64,000 nucleotides of DNA from Bifidobacterium primatium (GTDB taxonomy: Bacteria > Actinomycetota > Actinomycetes > Actinomycetales > Bifidobacteriaceae), in contig NZ_PEBI01000001.1 of NCBI RefSeq assembly GCF_002802875.1, positions 273,830-337,829 of the forward strand, written 5' to 3'. Positions 18,730 to 29,028 of this stretch are shown here, one piece after another (positions within the stretch are counted from its first letter, which is position 1; each line of letters starts with the position of its first letter). A program made the translations under genes and the position numbers. The notes beneath the pieces were generated by a model that made no database searches, had not been told where the DNA came from, and saw only the letters and a list, made by a program, of their open reading frames with translations.

Positions 18730-20277
18730 ATGGGGAATACTGTGGGGAATACGGCAGCGTATTCCAATCCGTTGCGTGATTCGCGCGACCTGCGCCTGCC
18801 ACGCGTCGCCGGACCATGCTCGCTGGTGATCTTCGGCGTCACCGGCGACCTTGCGAAACGCAAGCTGCTGCCCGCCGTCTACGACCTCGCCAACCGAGGC
18901 CTGCTGCCCGCCGGATTCGGCCTGGTCGGCTTCGGCCGCCGTCCGTGGAGCAACGAGGAGTTCGCCAACTACGCCGAGGAGCAGGTGCGCGCCCACTGCC
19001 GCACCCCGTTCAACGAAACCACCTGGGGCCATCTGCGCGACTCCATCCGCTTCGTGCAAGGCGAATTCCACGATTCCGAGGCGTTCACCCGTCTGAGCGA
19101 CACCGTCTCCGAGCTCGACCGCGACCGCGGCACCCGAGGCAACCACGCGTTCTACATGGCCGTGCCGCCGCGCGACTTCCCCGTCGTCTCCAAGCAGCTT
19201 GCCGCGTCCGGTCTCTCCCACTCCTCCGAAGGCGCCTGGCGCCGCGTGATCATCGAGAAGCCGTTCGGCCACGACCTCAAGAGCGCCAAGGAGCTCGACC
19301 GCGTGGTCGGCGAGGTGTTCAGCCCCGAATCGGTGTTCCGCATCGACCACTACCTCGGCAAGGAGACCGTGCAGAACCTGCTGGCCCTGCGCTTTGCCAA
19401 CATGATGTTCGAGCCGGTCTGGAACGCCAACTATGTGAGCCACGTGCAGATCACCATGGCCGAGGACCTTGGCATCGGCGGCCGTGCCGGTTACTACGAC
19501 GGCATCGGCGCCGCACGCGACGTGATCCAGAACCACCTGCTGCAGCTCATGGCCCTCACCGCCATGGAGGAGCCGGTCTCCTTCGCCGCCAGCGACCTGC
19601 GCGCCGAGAAGACCAAGGTGCTCTCCGCCGTGCATCTGCCGAAGAACCTCGGCCTGCACACCGCCCGCGGCCAGTACGCCGAAGGCTGGCAGGGCTCCGA
19701 AAAGGTGATCGGATACCTTGACGAGCACGGCATCAATCCCGATTCCACCACGGAGACCTACGCGGCCATCCGCCTCGACGTCGACACCCGACGCTGGGCC
19801 GGCGTGCCGTTCTACCTGCGCACCGGCAAGCGCCTCGGCAAGCGAGTCACCGAGATCGCCGTGCAGTTCAAGCGCGCCCCGCACCTGCCGTTCGAGACCA
19901 CCGCCACCCGAGAGCTCGGCGCCAACGCCGTGGTCATCCGCGTGCAGCCCGACGAGGGCGTGACCCTTCGATTCGGCGCGAAGGTGCCGGGCACCGCCAT
20001 GGAGGTGCGCGACGTGAGCATGGACTTCAGCTACGGCAGCTCCTTCACCGAGGCCTCCCCCGAGGCCTACGAGCGACTGATCCTCGACGTGCTGCTCGGC
20101 GACCCGCCGCTGTTCCCGACCACCAAGGAGGTCGAGCTTTCCTGGGAGATCCTCGACCCGATCGAGGAGTTCTGGAGCACGCTCGGCCAGCCCTCCCCCT
20201 ACCGCGCCGGCACATGGGGACCGAAGGAAGCCGACGACATGCTCGCCCGCGACGGACACCATTGGAGGATGCCATGA
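18730..20277 (+). CDS. zwf: Glucose-6-phosphate 1-dehydrogenase
   Basis: First enzyme of the oxidative pentose phosphate branch, producing NADPH. At 515 aa, the nucleotide-binding motif GVTGDLAKRKL is at residues ~37-47, with the substrate motif RIDHYLGKE and EKPFGHDL. AAAGGAG precedes the ATG. Its stop overlaps the next start (ATGA), typical of the zwf-opcA pair in actinobacteria. Confidence 0.96.
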   Translation: MGNTVGNTAAYSNPLRDSRDLRLPRVAGPCSLVIFGVTGDLAKRKLLPAVYDLANRGLLPAGFGLVGFGRRPWSNEEFANYAEEQVRAHCRTPFNETTWGHLRDSIRFVQGEFHDSEAFTRLSDTVSELDRDRGTRGNHAFYMAVPPRDFPVVSKQLAASGLSHSSEGAWRRVIIEKPFGHDLKSAKELDRVVGEVFSPESVFRIDHYLGKETVQNLLALRFANMMFEPVWNANYVSHVQITMAEDLGIGGRAGYYDGIGAARDVIQNHLLQLMALTAMEEPVSFAASDLRAEKTKVLSAVHLPKNLGLHTARGQYAEGWQGSEKVIGYLDEHGINPDSTTETYAAIRLDVDTRRWAGVPFYLRTGKRLGKRVTEIAVQFKRAPHLPFETTATRELGANAVVIRVQPDEGVTLRFGAKVPGTAMEVRDVSMDFSYGSSFTEASPEAYERLILDVLLGDPPLFPTTKEVELSWEILDPIEEFWSTLGQPSPYRAGTWGPKEADDMLARDGHHWRMP

Positions 20278-21209
20278 TTTTCGACCTGCCCAACACCACC
20301 ACCTCGGCGATCTCCCGCAAGATCGAGGAGCTGCACGAGGAACGCGGCGAAGCCGCGCAGAGCCGTGTGCTCACACTGCTGGTGGAGACCTACACCGAGG
20401 AACTGGAGAACTCGCTGGAGACGGCCAACGCCGCCAGCCGCGAGCACCCCTGCCGCGTCATCGTGATCGTAAAGCACGCCCGTCCGGCGGACGCCGAGGA
20501 GGGCTCCACGCTCGACGCGCAGATCCGCTTCGGCGCGGACGCCGGCGCCGGCGAGATCATCGTGCTCAAGCCGGCGGATGAGCTCATCCGTCATCTCGAC
20601 ACCCTGGTCATCCCGCTGCTGGTGCCCGACGCGCCGGTCGTGGCCTGGTGGCCCACCAAGGCGCCGGAGAACCCGTCCGTCAACGCCATCGGACGCATGG
20701 CACGCAGCCGCATCACCGACGCCACCCGCGCCCCTAATCCCGAGGCCGCGTTCACCGCGCTGCGCGCCCACTACAGCCCGCAGGACGTCGACATGTCGTG
20801 GACCCGTCTGACCATCTGGCGAGCACTGCTCGTCTCCATGCTCGACCAGCCACCGTATCTGCCCATCAAGTCGGTGAAGCTCACCGGCCCGACGCACGAC
20901 CTGCCGCTGGAACTGCTGGCCTCCTGGCTCGCCTGGAGCCTGCACAACGTTCCCGTCACCGTCGAGCGCTCCGACGACCTCACCGCCATCTCCGGCGTGT
21001 ACTTCACCCGCGAGGACGGCGTGCTGAGCATCGAACGCGCCGCCGAGGACGCGGCCATCATCTCCCAGCCCGGCCAGTCGCCGCAGAACGTGACCGTGCC
21101 GATCCGCACGCTCGGCGACTGCCTGAGCGAGGAGCTGCGCCGTCTCGACCCCGACGAGATCTACGCCGAGGTCATCCAGCGCGGCTGGGAACTCGTCGAG
21201 CACGAGTGA
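20274..21209 (+). CDS. opcA: OpcA, glucose-6-phosphate dehydrogenase assembly protein
   Basis: A 311-aa actinobacterial/cyanobacterial OpcA homologue that activates G6PDH (family knowledge). The N-terminal start FDLPNTTTSAI, the PVVAWWP motif and the C-terminal RRLDPDEIYAEVI segment are characteristic. The ATG at 20274 overlaps the zwf stop by 4 bp and GGAGG lies just upstream, so translation is coupled. Confidence 0.92.
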   Translation: MIFDLPNTTTSAISRKIEELHEERGEAAQSRVLTLLVETYTEELENSLETANAASREHPCRVIVIVKHARPADAEEGSTLDAQIRFGADAGAGEIIVLKPADELIRHLDTLVIPLLVPDAPVVAWWPTKAPENPSVNAIGRMARSRITDATRAPNPEAAFTALRAHYSPQDVDMSWTRLTIWRALLVSMLDQPPYLPIKSVKLTGPTHDLPLELLASWLAWSLHNVPVTVERSDDLTAISGVYFTREDGVLSIERAAEDAAIISQPGQSPQNVTVPIRTLGDCLSEELRRLDPDEIYAEVIQRGWELVEHE

Positions 21210-21462
21210 CCTGACATCACCGCATCCCCGAAACGAATGGCGGCGCGGCGTCGGAATCGACGTCACGCCGCCTTTGTCGTCCAGGCGCCGGTGCCGTTCC
21301 AATCTGAAATCCATATGACATTCGCGTGGATGTCATGTCACAAAGCAAGAAAAACCACCTGGCGCGCAACGAGGATGCGCTAGTCTGACAACCAATCGAA
21401 TATGACCGCCGCAAATGGACGACGATATGACAACGGCGCGGCGGATTTTTGGAGGAGACATC

Positions 21463-22257
21463 ATGGCAATGATCGATAGGAAAGTCATCATCTACCCGAC
21501 CGCCGACGTGCTGCGCGAAGCGCTGACCTCGCGGTTCCTGCTGAAGCTTTCGGACCGGCTGGCCAAGCGCCAGCGCGTGGACGTGGCGCTGACCGGCGGC
21601 ACCGACGGCATCGCGATGCTGCGCACCGTGGCCGAAAGCCCGCTGTCGGCGGCCGTGGACTGGAGCCGCGTGCACCTGTGGTGGGGCGACGAACGGTTCG
21701 TCCCCGCCGACGATCCCGACCGCAACGCGCTGCAGGCCCGCGAGGCATGGTTCGGCAAACTGGTGGAAAACGGCCAGATGCCCGAATCGCACATCCACGA
21801 GATGCCGGCCGACACCCGTTCCGAGGAGGAACGCGCCAACGCCACCGACGTGGAGAACTACGACGCCGTGAACAAGGCCGCCAAGGCGTACGAGCATGAG
21901 ATCGTCAAGGCGCTGGGCAAGAAGCAGGCGTTCGACATCGCCCTGTTCGGCGTCGGCCCCGACGGCCACTTCGCCTCGTTGTTCCCGAACCATCCGGCCC
22001 TGCGCAGCCACGACAAGAAGACCCGCGTGATCGGCATCACCGACTCCCCGAAGCTGCCGCCGATGCGTATCAGCCTCACCGTGCCGTTCATCCGCCGTTG
22101 CCGCCGCGTATGGGTGTTCGCCTCCACGCCGCGCAAGGCCGAGGCCGTGAGCAAGGCGCTGTCCGGCTACAACAACCCGCATGTGCCGAGCTCCTTCGCC
22201 GGCGGCGACAAGGAGACGCTGTGGCTGCTCGACAGGGACGCCGCCGCGAACCTGTAA
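21463..22257 (+). CDS. pgl: 6-phosphogluconolactonase
   Basis: Hydrolyses 6-phosphogluconolactone. At 264 aa, the motifs ALTGGTDG, WWGDERFVP and GVGPDGHFASLFP are typical of the DevB/Pgl family. The ATG at 21463 is chosen over earlier in-frame ATGs (21415, 21427) because GGAGGAG sits 5 bp before it. It follows opcA after 253 bp with a possible own promoter in between and ends at a very strong terminator. Confidence 0.93.
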   Translation: MAMIDRKVIIYPTADVLREALTSRFLLKLSDRLAKRQRVDVALTGGTDGIAMLRTVAESPLSAAVDWSRVHLWWGDERFVPADDPDRNALQAREAWFGKLVENGQMPESHIHEMPADTRSEEERANATDVENYDAVNKAAKAYEHEIVKALGKKQAFDIALFGVGPDGHFASLFPNHPALRSHDKKTRVIGITDSPKLPPMRISLTVPFIRRCRRVWVFASTPRKAEAVSKALSGYNNPHVPSSFAGGDKETLWLLDRDAAANL

Positions 22258-22314
22258 AAACGAAGTCCGGCACGGACCATACGGACCATACGGACCCATA
22301 ATGCCGGAAACACG

Positions 22315-22355
22315 AAAGGAGGTGCATCCCCGCATCGGGGATGCACCTCCTTTTT
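22315..22355. terminator. Strong bidirectional terminator between pgl and gnd
   Basis: An 18-bp perfect stem (22315-22332 and 22336-22353) with a CAT loop, followed by a T-run and preceded by an A-run. It serves both convergent genes. Confidence 0.93.
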
Positions 22356-22383
22356 CCGTATCAGCGGCAATCGGAGATCAGCA

Positions 22384-23838
22384 TCAGGACTGCTTGATTT
22401 CCTCCTGGCCTTCCTCAGTCCACAGAGTGTGGAAGACGCCGGGCTCGTCGACGCGCTGGTAGGTGTGGGCGCCGAAGAGGTCGCGCTGGCCCTGGATCAG
22501 GGCGGCGGGCAGGCGCTTGGAGCGCAGGCCGTCGTAGTAGGCCAGGGAGCTGGAGAACACCGGCATCGGGATGCCGAAGCTGATGGCGCGGGAGATCACG
22601 CGACGCCACGAACGCTGCACGGTCTCGACGGCATCCTTGAAGTACGGGGCGAACAGCAGCGACACATTGGCCTCGCCGGATTCGAACGCCTCGGAGATGC
22701 GGTTGAGGAACTGGGCGCGGATGATGCAGCCGCCACGCCAGATGCGCGCCACGGCGGCGAGGTCGATGTCCCAGCCGTATTCCTTGGCGGCCTCGGAGAT
22801 CTCGTTGAAGCCCTGCGCGTAGGCCACGATCTTGGAGGCATACAGCGCCTCGCGGATGTCGTTGATGAACGCCTGACGCTCCTCAAGCGGCATCGGCACG
22901 ACCTCGGACGGGCCCTCAAGACCCTGCTTGGCGGCCTCGGCTCGCAGCTCGGTCTGGGAGGAGAGACCGCGGGCGAACACGGCCTCGGCGATGCCCGTCA
23001 CCGGCACGCCCAGCGACAGGGCGGTCTGCACGGTCCAGGTTCCGGTGCCCTTCATGCCGGCGTGGTCGAGCACCACGTCGATGAACGGCTTGCCGGTCTT
23101 CTTGTCCACGTGGTGGAGCACCTCGGCGGTGATCTCGATGAGGTAGGAGTTCAGCTCGGTCTTGTTCCACTCCTCGAACAGGTCGCCGATCTCGGCCGGC
23201 TCCATGCCCAGGCCGCGACGCATGAGGTCGTAGCTTTCGGCGATGAGCTGCATGTCGGAGTATTCGATGCCGTTGTGCACCATCTTCACGAAGTGGCCGG
23301 CGCCGTCGGAGCCGATGTGCGTGACGCACGGCTCGCCTTCGGCCTTGGCGGAGATGCTTTCGAGAATCGGGCCGAGGGTCTTCCAGGATTCCTTGGTGCC
23401 GCCGGGCATCATGGACGGGCCCTTGAGGGCGCCTTCCTCGCCGCCGGAGACGCCGCAGCCGACGAAGTGCAGGCCGCGGGCGCGGATGGCCTTCTCGCGA
23501 CGCATGGTGTCCTTGTAGTAGGCGTTGCCGCAGTCGACGATGATGTCGCCCGGCTCCATGAGGTCGGCGAGGGCGTTGATCATGTCGTCGGTGGGCTCGC
23601 CGGCCTTGACCATGATGATGGCCGTGCGCGGCTTGGTCAGCGATGCGACGAACTCCTCCAGCGTCTTCGCGGGGACGAACTTGCCTTCGTCGCCATGCTT
23701 GTCGATCAGCGTTTCGGTGCGGGAGTAGTGACGGTTGTAGACGGCGACCGTGTTGCCCTTGTGCGCGAGGTTGCGAGCCAGGCTCGCTCCCATCGCCGCA
23801 AGACCTACAACACCGATATTGGCTTGTGCTTCGCTCAT
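22384..23838 (-). CDS. gnd: 6-phosphogluconate dehydrogenase, decarboxylating
   Basis: Converts 6-phosphogluconate to ribulose 5-phosphate with NADP reduction. At 484 aa, GVVGLAAMG near residue 8 is the nucleotide motif, with GCGVSGGEEGA and KMVHNGIEY in the active site. The second of two adjacent ATGs (23838) fits the GAAAGG Shine-Dalgarno best. It faces the zwf-opcA-pgl operon; together they form the whole oxidative branch. Confidence 0.95.
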   Translation of the reverse strand: MSEAQANIGVVGLAAMGASLARNLAHKGNTVAVYNRHYSRTETLIDKHGDEGKFVPAKTLEEFVASLTKPRTAIIMVKAGEPTDDMINALADLMEPGDIIVDCGNAYYKDTMRREKAIRARGLHFVGCGVSGGEEGALKGPSMMPGGTKESWKTLGPILESISAKAEGEPCVTHIGSDGAGHFVKMVHNGIEYSDMQLIAESYDLMRRGLGMEPAEIGDLFEEWNKTELNSYLIEITAEVLHHVDKKTGKPFIDVVLDHAGMKGTGTWTVQTALSLGVPVTGIAEAVFARGLSSQTELRAEAAKQGLEGPSEVVPMPLEERQAFINDIREALYASKIVAYAQGFNEISEAAKEYGWDIDLAAVARIWRGGCIIRAQFLNRISEAFESGEANVSLLFAPYFKDAVETVQRSWRRVISRAISFGIPMPVFSSSLAYYDGLRSKRLPAALIQGQRDLFGAHTYQRVDEPGVFHTLWTEEGQEEIKQS

Positions 23839-23961
23839 CATTGCCTTTCGATAGAACGTTCGGGCGGCCTCGCGGCCGCCATGGGCACGGTTATCGCGCT
23901 GGTAAAAGTATACCATTGCGATTAAACGTAGTACTTTTTACGTCCAGAGTTTTCCGACCGT

Positions 23962-24768
23962 TCATTCGGCTGGCATAGGTCGCGGCACCGCACTCGGCTC
24001 CCTCAATGGCACTCGCGAGTCGAATCGACGTGTATCTCCGGTGTAGGGGTCGATGAACTCGAGCGTGCGGGCCACGAGCTGCAGCGGGTTCGAAAAATCG
24101 TCGTAGGCGCGGTCGATGACGTGCGGATACATGGGGTCGCCGAGAATGGGCAGCTCCAGTGAGTTCATATGCACACGCAGTTGATGCGTCTTGCCGGTAC
24201 GCGGATGCAACGTGTATGCGCGGAACAGTCCGCGACGGTCCCCGACCCTCTCATCGTTCCGGATGCCGCGCTCCTCCATCGACTCCAGCTCGATCACCGT
24301 CTCGGCGTTGACCGCCCCCGGTTCCTCATATGCCTGCAGGATGCCGCGGTCCTTGACGATGCGCGAGCGCCGCCGCAACGGAAACACACGCGGAGGCTCC
24401 AGCCGTTCGATGGTGCCGTATCGCGGCCGCGAGATCGGCTGCGCCGGAGCCAGGCATTCGTAGGTCTTCGTCGTCCGATGCTCCTGAAACAGCATCTGGT
24501 AGGCGCCACGGGCGGAGGGCTCGCGCACGAACACCACCACGCCAGCGGTGTCGCGGTCCAATCGGTGCGCCGGCGTGATCTGCGGCTCCCCCAGACGCTC
24601 GCGCAATCGAATCAGCGCCGTGGACCGATACCACATGCCGCGCGGCGTGGTGGGCAGGAAATGCGGTTTGTCGATGACGATGATGCGCTCGTCCTCGTAG
24701 AGCACGTCGAAGTCGAACGGAATCTCCGGTTCGTCCGTCACCCAGCGGTGGCGTTGCGGCATGTCCAC
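23962..24768 (-). CDS. RluA-family pseudouridine synthase
   Basis: A 268-aa RNA modification enzyme. The catalytic Asp is in AHRLDRDTAG (residue ~92), with the DKPHFLPTTP segment upstream and a C-terminal GKTHQLRVHM motif. There is no N-terminal S4 domain. The precise target uridine in rRNA or tRNA cannot be read from sequence. It lies downstream of glmS on the same strand, 113 bp apart, with a small AAAACGG/CCGTTTT hairpin at 24814-24829 between them. Confidence 0.88.
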   Translation of the reverse strand: MDMPQRHRWVTDEPEIPFDFDVLYEDERIIVIDKPHFLPTTPRGMWYRSTALIRLRERLGEPQITPAHRLDRDTAGVVVFVREPSARGAYQMLFQEHRTTKTYECLAPAQPISRPRYGTIERLEPPRVFPLRRRSRIVKDRGILQAYEEPGAVNAETVIELESMEERGIRNDERVGDRRGLFRAYTLHPRTGKTHQLRVHMNSLELPILGDPMYPHVIDRAYDDFSNPLQLVARTLEFIDPYTGDTRRFDSRVPLREPSAVPRPMPAE

Positions 24769-24881
24769 TCCCCCAAATACTCGAAATCCGCATTCTCCCC
24801 GCGCAAATCATCGAAAACGGGGCCGTTTTGCGACAACTTGCGCGTGGAAAATACGGATAACGACAAAACGTTGCCCAGCCG

Positions 24882-26774
24882 TTACTCGACGGTGACGGAC
24901 TTGGCGAGGTTGCGCGGCTTGTCGACGTCGTAGTTCTTGAGCTTGGCCATGTCCATGGCGAACAGCTGCAGCGGCACGACGTCCACGAGCGGGCTCATGA
25001 GCGTGGGGCACTTCGGACGCCAGAACACGACGTCGGCGTAGTTCTCCACGTCCTTGTCGCCCTCCTCGGCCACGGCGATGATGTAGGCGCCGCGGGCCTT
25101 GACCTCCTCGATGCCGGAGATGACCTTGGCGTGCAGCACGTTGCGGCCGCGTTCCGGCGGCACGATGAACACGACCGGCTCGCCTTCGTCCACCAGCGCG
25201 ATCGGGCCGTGCTTAAGCTCGCCGGCGGCGAAGCCCTCGGTGAACGTGTAGGCGATCTCCTTGAGCTTCAGCGCGCCCTCAAGCGCCACCGGATAGCCGA
25301 CGTGACGGCCGAGGAACAGGAACGAGTTCGCGTTCACCATGCTTTCGGCGGCCTTGCGGATGGTCTCGGTCTGCGTGTCGAGCACCCACTGGATCTTGCG
25401 CGGCATGTCCTTGAGCCCGCCGAGGATCTGATGGATCTCGTCGCGGAACATCGTGCCCTTGATCTGCGCGAGGTACAGGCCCAGCACGTAGGCGGCGGTG
25501 ATCTGCGCGACGAACGCCTTCGTGGAGGCCACGGCGACCTCGGGGCCGGCGTGCGTGTAGAGCACGGCGTCGGATTCGCGCGGGATGGAGGCTCCCTGCG
25601 TGTTGCAGATGGCCAGCACCTTCGAGCCCTGCTCGCGGGCGTGGCGCAGAGCCATGAGCGTGTCCATGGTCTCGCCGGACTGCGAGATGGCCACGACAAG
25701 CGTGCGAGGAGTCAGAATCGGGTCGCGGTAGCGGAACTCGTGGGCGAGCTCCACCTCCACGGGGATGCGCACCCAGTGCTCGATGGCGTACTTGGCGACG
25801 AGGCCGGCGTAGCTGGCCGTGCCGCAGGCGATGACGATGATCTTGTCGATGGCCTTGAAGTCGTGCTCGTCGATGTGCACCTCGTCGAGGTTGAGGTCGC
25901 CGTTCTTGTCGAATCGGCCGAGCAGCGTGCGCTGCACGGCGGCCGGGTCCTCGTGGATCTCCTTGTCCATGAACGAGTCCCAACCACCCTTTTCGGCGGC
26001 CGAGGCATCCCAGTCGACGGTGTAGGTCTTCGGGTTCTCCACGACGTTGCCGTTGAAGTCGGTGACGATGACCTTGTCGGCGGAGACGCATACGGCCTGG
26101 TCCTGGTCGACCTCCAGCGCACGTTTCGTGTAGGCCACGAAAGCGGCCACGTCGGAGCCGAGGAAGTTCTCGCCGTCGCCGAGGCCGACGACCAGCGGCG
26201 AGTCATGACGGGCGCCGACGATGATGTCGGGCTGGCGGCAGTCGGTCGCCAGGATGGTGAACGCGCCCTCGAGCATGCGGGCCAGACGACGCACCGCACG
26301 GAACAGGTTCGGCTTGCCCTCGTCGGCGATGATGGTGTCGACGATCTTGCCGAGCAGCTTGGCGGCCACCTCGGTGTCGGTGTTCGACGAGAAGCGGTAG
26401 CCCTCGGCCTGCAGGTCGAGACGCAGCTGGGAGGCGTTCTCGATGATGCCGTTGTGGATGATGGCGACCTTGCCGTCCATGCTCGTATGCGGGTGGGCGT
26501 TCACGTCGCTCGGCACGCCGTTGGTGGCCCAGCGGGTGTGACCGATGCCGACGGTCGCCAGAGGCATGGGCTTGCGTTCGATGTCCTCGACGAGATTCGA
26601 GAGGCGTCCCGCCTTCTTGCGCACCTCGACGTGATCCATGCCGGGTGCCGTCAATGCCACGCCGGCAGAATCATATCCGCGATACTCCAGGCGCTTCAGG
26701 CCCTGAAGACAGACCTCCAACGGCTTGCCGCACGCGGTTTCGATGTTTCCTGCATATCCTACGATTCCACACAT
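24882..26774 (-). CDS. glmS: Glutamine-fructose-6-phosphate aminotransferase (isomerizing)
   Basis: Makes glucosamine 6-phosphate, the entry into amino sugar and peptidoglycan precursors. At 630 aa, Cys2 (MCGIVGY) is the glutaminase nucleophile. RLEYRGYDS and GHTRWAT are in the amidotransferase domain, two SIS domains follow (SQSGETMDT; TFTEGFAAGELKHGP), and the end is DKPRNLAKSVTVE. No clear Shine-Dalgarno is seen. A palindrome at 26787-26806 lies directly upstream. No glmS ribozyme was recognised. Confidence 0.96.
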   Translation of the reverse strand: MCGIVGYAGNIETACGKPLEVCLQGLKRLEYRGYDSAGVALTAPGMDHVEVRKKAGRLSNLVEDIERKPMPLATVGIGHTRWATNGVPSDVNAHPHTSMDGKVAIIHNGIIENASQLRLDLQAEGYRFSSNTDTEVAAKLLGKIVDTIIADEGKPNLFRAVRRLARMLEGAFTILATDCRQPDIIVGARHDSPLVVGLGDGENFLGSDVAAFVAYTKRALEVDQDQAVCVSADKVIVTDFNGNVVENPKTYTVDWDASAAEKGGWDSFMDKEIHEDPAAVQRTLLGRFDKNGDLNLDEVHIDEHDFKAIDKIIVIACGTASYAGLVAKYAIEHWVRIPVEVELAHEFRYRDPILTPRTLVVAISQSGETMDTLMALRHAREQGSKVLAICNTQGASIPRESDAVLYTHAGPEVAVASTKAFVAQITAAYVLGLYLAQIKGTMFRDEIHQILGGLKDMPRKIQWVLDTQTETIRKAAESMVNANSFLFLGRHVGYPVALEGALKLKEIAYTFTEGFAAGELKHGPIALVDEGEPVVFIVPPERGRNVLHAKVISGIEEVKARGAYIIAVAEEGDKDVENYADVVFWRPKCPTLMSPLVDVVPLQLFAMDMAKLKNYDVDKPRNLAKSVTVE

Positions 26775-26786
26775 GAAAATCCAGTG

Positions 26787-26806
26787 TATGCAATGAATGT
26801 TGCATA
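26787..26806. promoter_or_regulatory. Palindrome directly upstream of glmS
   Basis: TATGCAA-TGAATG-TTGCATA, a 7-6-7 perfect inverted repeat ending 12 bp from the glmS ATG. It overlaps the likely promoter or leader and could be an operator. Confidence 0.4.
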
Positions 26807-26973
26807 CGCCCCAAGCAAAACGCCACCTTGGCCGAACCTATACAAGGCACCCCCACGCTCCCGCGCCCGCCCGAAATCATCTCGTCTCTTCCCGACCCCG
26901 GCTATGCCCGCGCTTCTGGCTTCCCGCATCTGCCACGACCGCGACGGCCGCTGCTGGGTGGTGCAGACACCAA

Positions 26974-27067
26974 GGGCTCCGGCATGCGTTTCGCGACCGT
27001 AGGCTTGGGAGGCGGAGCCTCCCGGCCGAACGGCCTTGAGTGTGTCGCGAAATGCATGCCGGAGCCC
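26974..27067. repeat. R2 palindromic element, copy 3
   Basis: Outer arms GGGCTCCGGCATGC / GCATGCCGGAGCCC enclose the same core as copy 2 (GACCGTAGGCTTGGGAGGC ... GGCCTTGAGTGTGTC). It lies downstream of the ABC ATPase gene and may terminate it. Confidence 0.85.
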
Positions 27068-27087
27068 TATGCAGCGGGCCACGAGGG

Positions 27088-27867
27088 CTAGAGCACGTGG
27101 TTGAGGAAGTCCTTGAAACGGGGTTCCTTGGGGTTGTCGATGATTTCAGGGCCGCCCTTCTCCACGACCACGCCGCCGTCCATGAACACAATCTGGTCGG
27201 CGACCTCACGGGCGAAGCCGATCTCATGCGTCACGCAGATCATGGTCATGCCGGCCTGGGCGAGCGAGCGCATGACGTTCAGCACCTCGCCCACGAGTTC
27301 GGGGTCAAGCGCCGAGGTCGGCTCGTCGAAGAGCATGATGTCGGGATGCATGGCGAGGGCGCGGGCGATGGCGACACGCTGCTGCTGACCGCCGGAAAGC
27401 TGCATCGGATAGTAGTTGAGGCGTTCGCCCATGCCGACGCGGTTGAGCTCCTCGATGGCCTCGTTGCGCGCCTTGTCCTTCGACATGTGCGCCACATGCA
27501 CGGGCGCCTCCATCACGTTTTCGAGCGCGGTCATGTGCGGGAACAGGTTGAACTTCTGGAACACCATGCCGAGCTTGGCGCGCTGGCGGGCGATGTCCTT
27601 GTCGTCGAGGGTCTGGAGCACGGTCTGGCCGTTCCTCGTGACCTCCTTGTAGCCGATCATCTCGCCGTCGACCTCGATGCGTCCGCCGGTGAGCGTCTCG
27701 AGCTGGTTGATGAGACGCAGCAGGGTGGACTTGCCGGAGCCGGAGGGGCCGAGGATGACGGTCACCGTGCCGGTTTCGACGGTGAGGTCCACGCCCTTGA
27801 GCACGTGGAGGGATCCGAAGGCCTTGTGCACCTGCGTGGCCTTGACCGCGATGTTCGTTGTCGTCAT
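27088..27867 (-). CDS. Polar amino acid ABC transporter, ATP-binding subunit
   Basis: A 259-aa GlnQ/HisP-type ATPase. The Walker A is GPSGSGKST, the signature LSGGQQQR, and the Walker [14 protein letters not shown]. The start at 27867 follows the permease stop by 14 bp. With the permease and substrate-binding protein it forms an import system for a polar amino acid; the ligand (for example glutamine, glutamate, arginine or cystine) cannot be decided from sequence. Confidence 0.92.
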   Translation of the reverse strand: MTTTNIAVKATQVHKAFGSLHVLKGVDLTVETGTVTVILGPSGSGKSTLLRLINQLETLTGGRIEVDGEMIGYKEVTRNGQTVLQTLDDKDIARQRAKLGMVFQKFNLFPHMTALENVMEAPVHVAHMSKDKARNEAIEELNRVGMGERLNYYPMQLSGGQQQRVAIARALAMHPDIMLFDEPTSALDPELVGEVLNVMRSLAQAGMTMICVTHEIGFAREVADQIVFMDGGVVVEKGGPEIIDNPKEPRFKDFLNHVL

Positions 27868-27881
27868 TTGGTTGCCTCCAC

Positions 27882-28865
27882 TCACGCGTTCAATCCGACC
27901 ATGGTGGCCTGATTCGTCTTGTGCACGTCGTCCTTGGGTTCGCCGTCGGTCTTGCCAGGCAGCGGCGTCTGCTTGCCCTTGGTGCCGATCGGCCGGGCCT
28001 CGAAGCCCTTGCCGAAGTACTTTTCGAGCCTGGACTGGATGACCATCAGCACGGATGTGATGAGCAGGTACCAGAAGCAGGCCACGATGAGCAGCGGGAT
28101 GGGCTTGTAGATGCGGTTGGCGATGGCGTTCGTGGCGAACTGCAGGTCGAGCGTGAACGGCACGGCCAGCACAAGGGATGTGGTCTTGAGCATGCCGATG
28201 GTCTCGTTGCCGGTCGGCGGGATGATGATGCGCATGGCCTGCGGCAGGATGATGCGGCGCATGATGAGCGAACGGCGCATGCCGAGCGCCTCGGCGGCCT
28301 CGGCCTGGCCGGGGTCGACGGCCTCGAGGCCGGCGCGCACGATCTCGGAAAGATACGCGGCCTCGTTCAGCGCCAGGCCGATGACGGCGGCGCGGAACGC
28401 GGTGACGACGTTCTGCGAGTCGATGGACCAGAATTCGATGGACGTGAACGGGATGCCGAGACCGAGCTTGGGCACGAGCACGGAGAACAGGCCCCAGAAC
28501 ACCAGCTGGGTGTACACAGGCGTTCCGCGGAAGAACCAGATGAAGAACCAGCTCACGCCGCGCAGCACCGGGTTGATGGACTTGCGCATGATGGCGAGGA
28601 TCACGGCGAGCACGGTGGCGATGACCATGGAGAGCACGGTGATCCACAGCGTCCAGCCGATGCCGGCCAGCACGTTCTCATTGAAGAGGTACTTCCACAC
28701 GATGTTCCATTCGAACCGCTCGTTGGTGACCATGCCGTACACCAGCATGGCCGCAAGGAGCGCCACGATGACGCCGGCGACGACCGGTCCGATGCGTCGC
28801 ACGGGCAGGGCGTCGATCCGGTTGGGGATGTTCAGCCCGTCTGATTCTGTGTTCTTCGCTGCCAT
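27882..28865 (-). CDS. Polar amino acid ABC transporter, permease
   Basis: A 327-aa HisMQ-family permease, longer than usual because of N- and C-terminal extensions. The EAA loop with the conserved glycine is [20 protein letters not shown], and the [13 protein letters not shown] segment follows. There are about five membrane segments. It is part of the SBP-permease-ATPase operon. Confidence 0.9.
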   Translation of the reverse strand: MAAKNTESDGLNIPNRIDALPVRRIGPVVAGVIVALLAAMLVYGMVTNERFEWNIVWKYLFNENVLAGIGWTLWITVLSMVIATVLAVILAIMRKSINPVLRGVSWFFIWFFRGTPVYTQLVFWGLFSVLVPKLGLGIPFTSIEFWSIDSQNVVTAFRAAVIGLALNEAAYLSEIVRAGLEAVDPGQAEAAEALGMRRSLIMRRIILPQAMRIIIPPTGNETIGMLKTTSLVLAVPFTLDLQFATNAIANRIYKPIPLLIVACFWYLLITSVLMVIQSRLEKYFGKGFEARPIGTKGKQTPLPGKTDGEPKDDVHKTNQATMVGLNA

Positions 28866-29028
28866 GATTACGGCTTTCTTCTCTTTCCACTAATACAACG
28901 GAGTCATCCAAGACACTACCCGATGGGCGGCATCTTGGATGACGATGGTTCCGTTTTCGCGAATCCGTGCGGAGATCACCGGGATTCGGGCAAACGGGTG
29001 TTCGCCGGCGTGCGTGCCGGCCGACGCG

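Noticed and set aside
22315-22323. AAAGGAGGT as a ribosome binding site
   Set aside because: It is the left arm of the strong pgl/gnd terminator, with no start codon at a proper distance.
26775-26973. glmS ribozyme or riboswitch upstream of glmS
   Set aside because: No recognisable conserved core; only a short palindrome and an R2 element further away.
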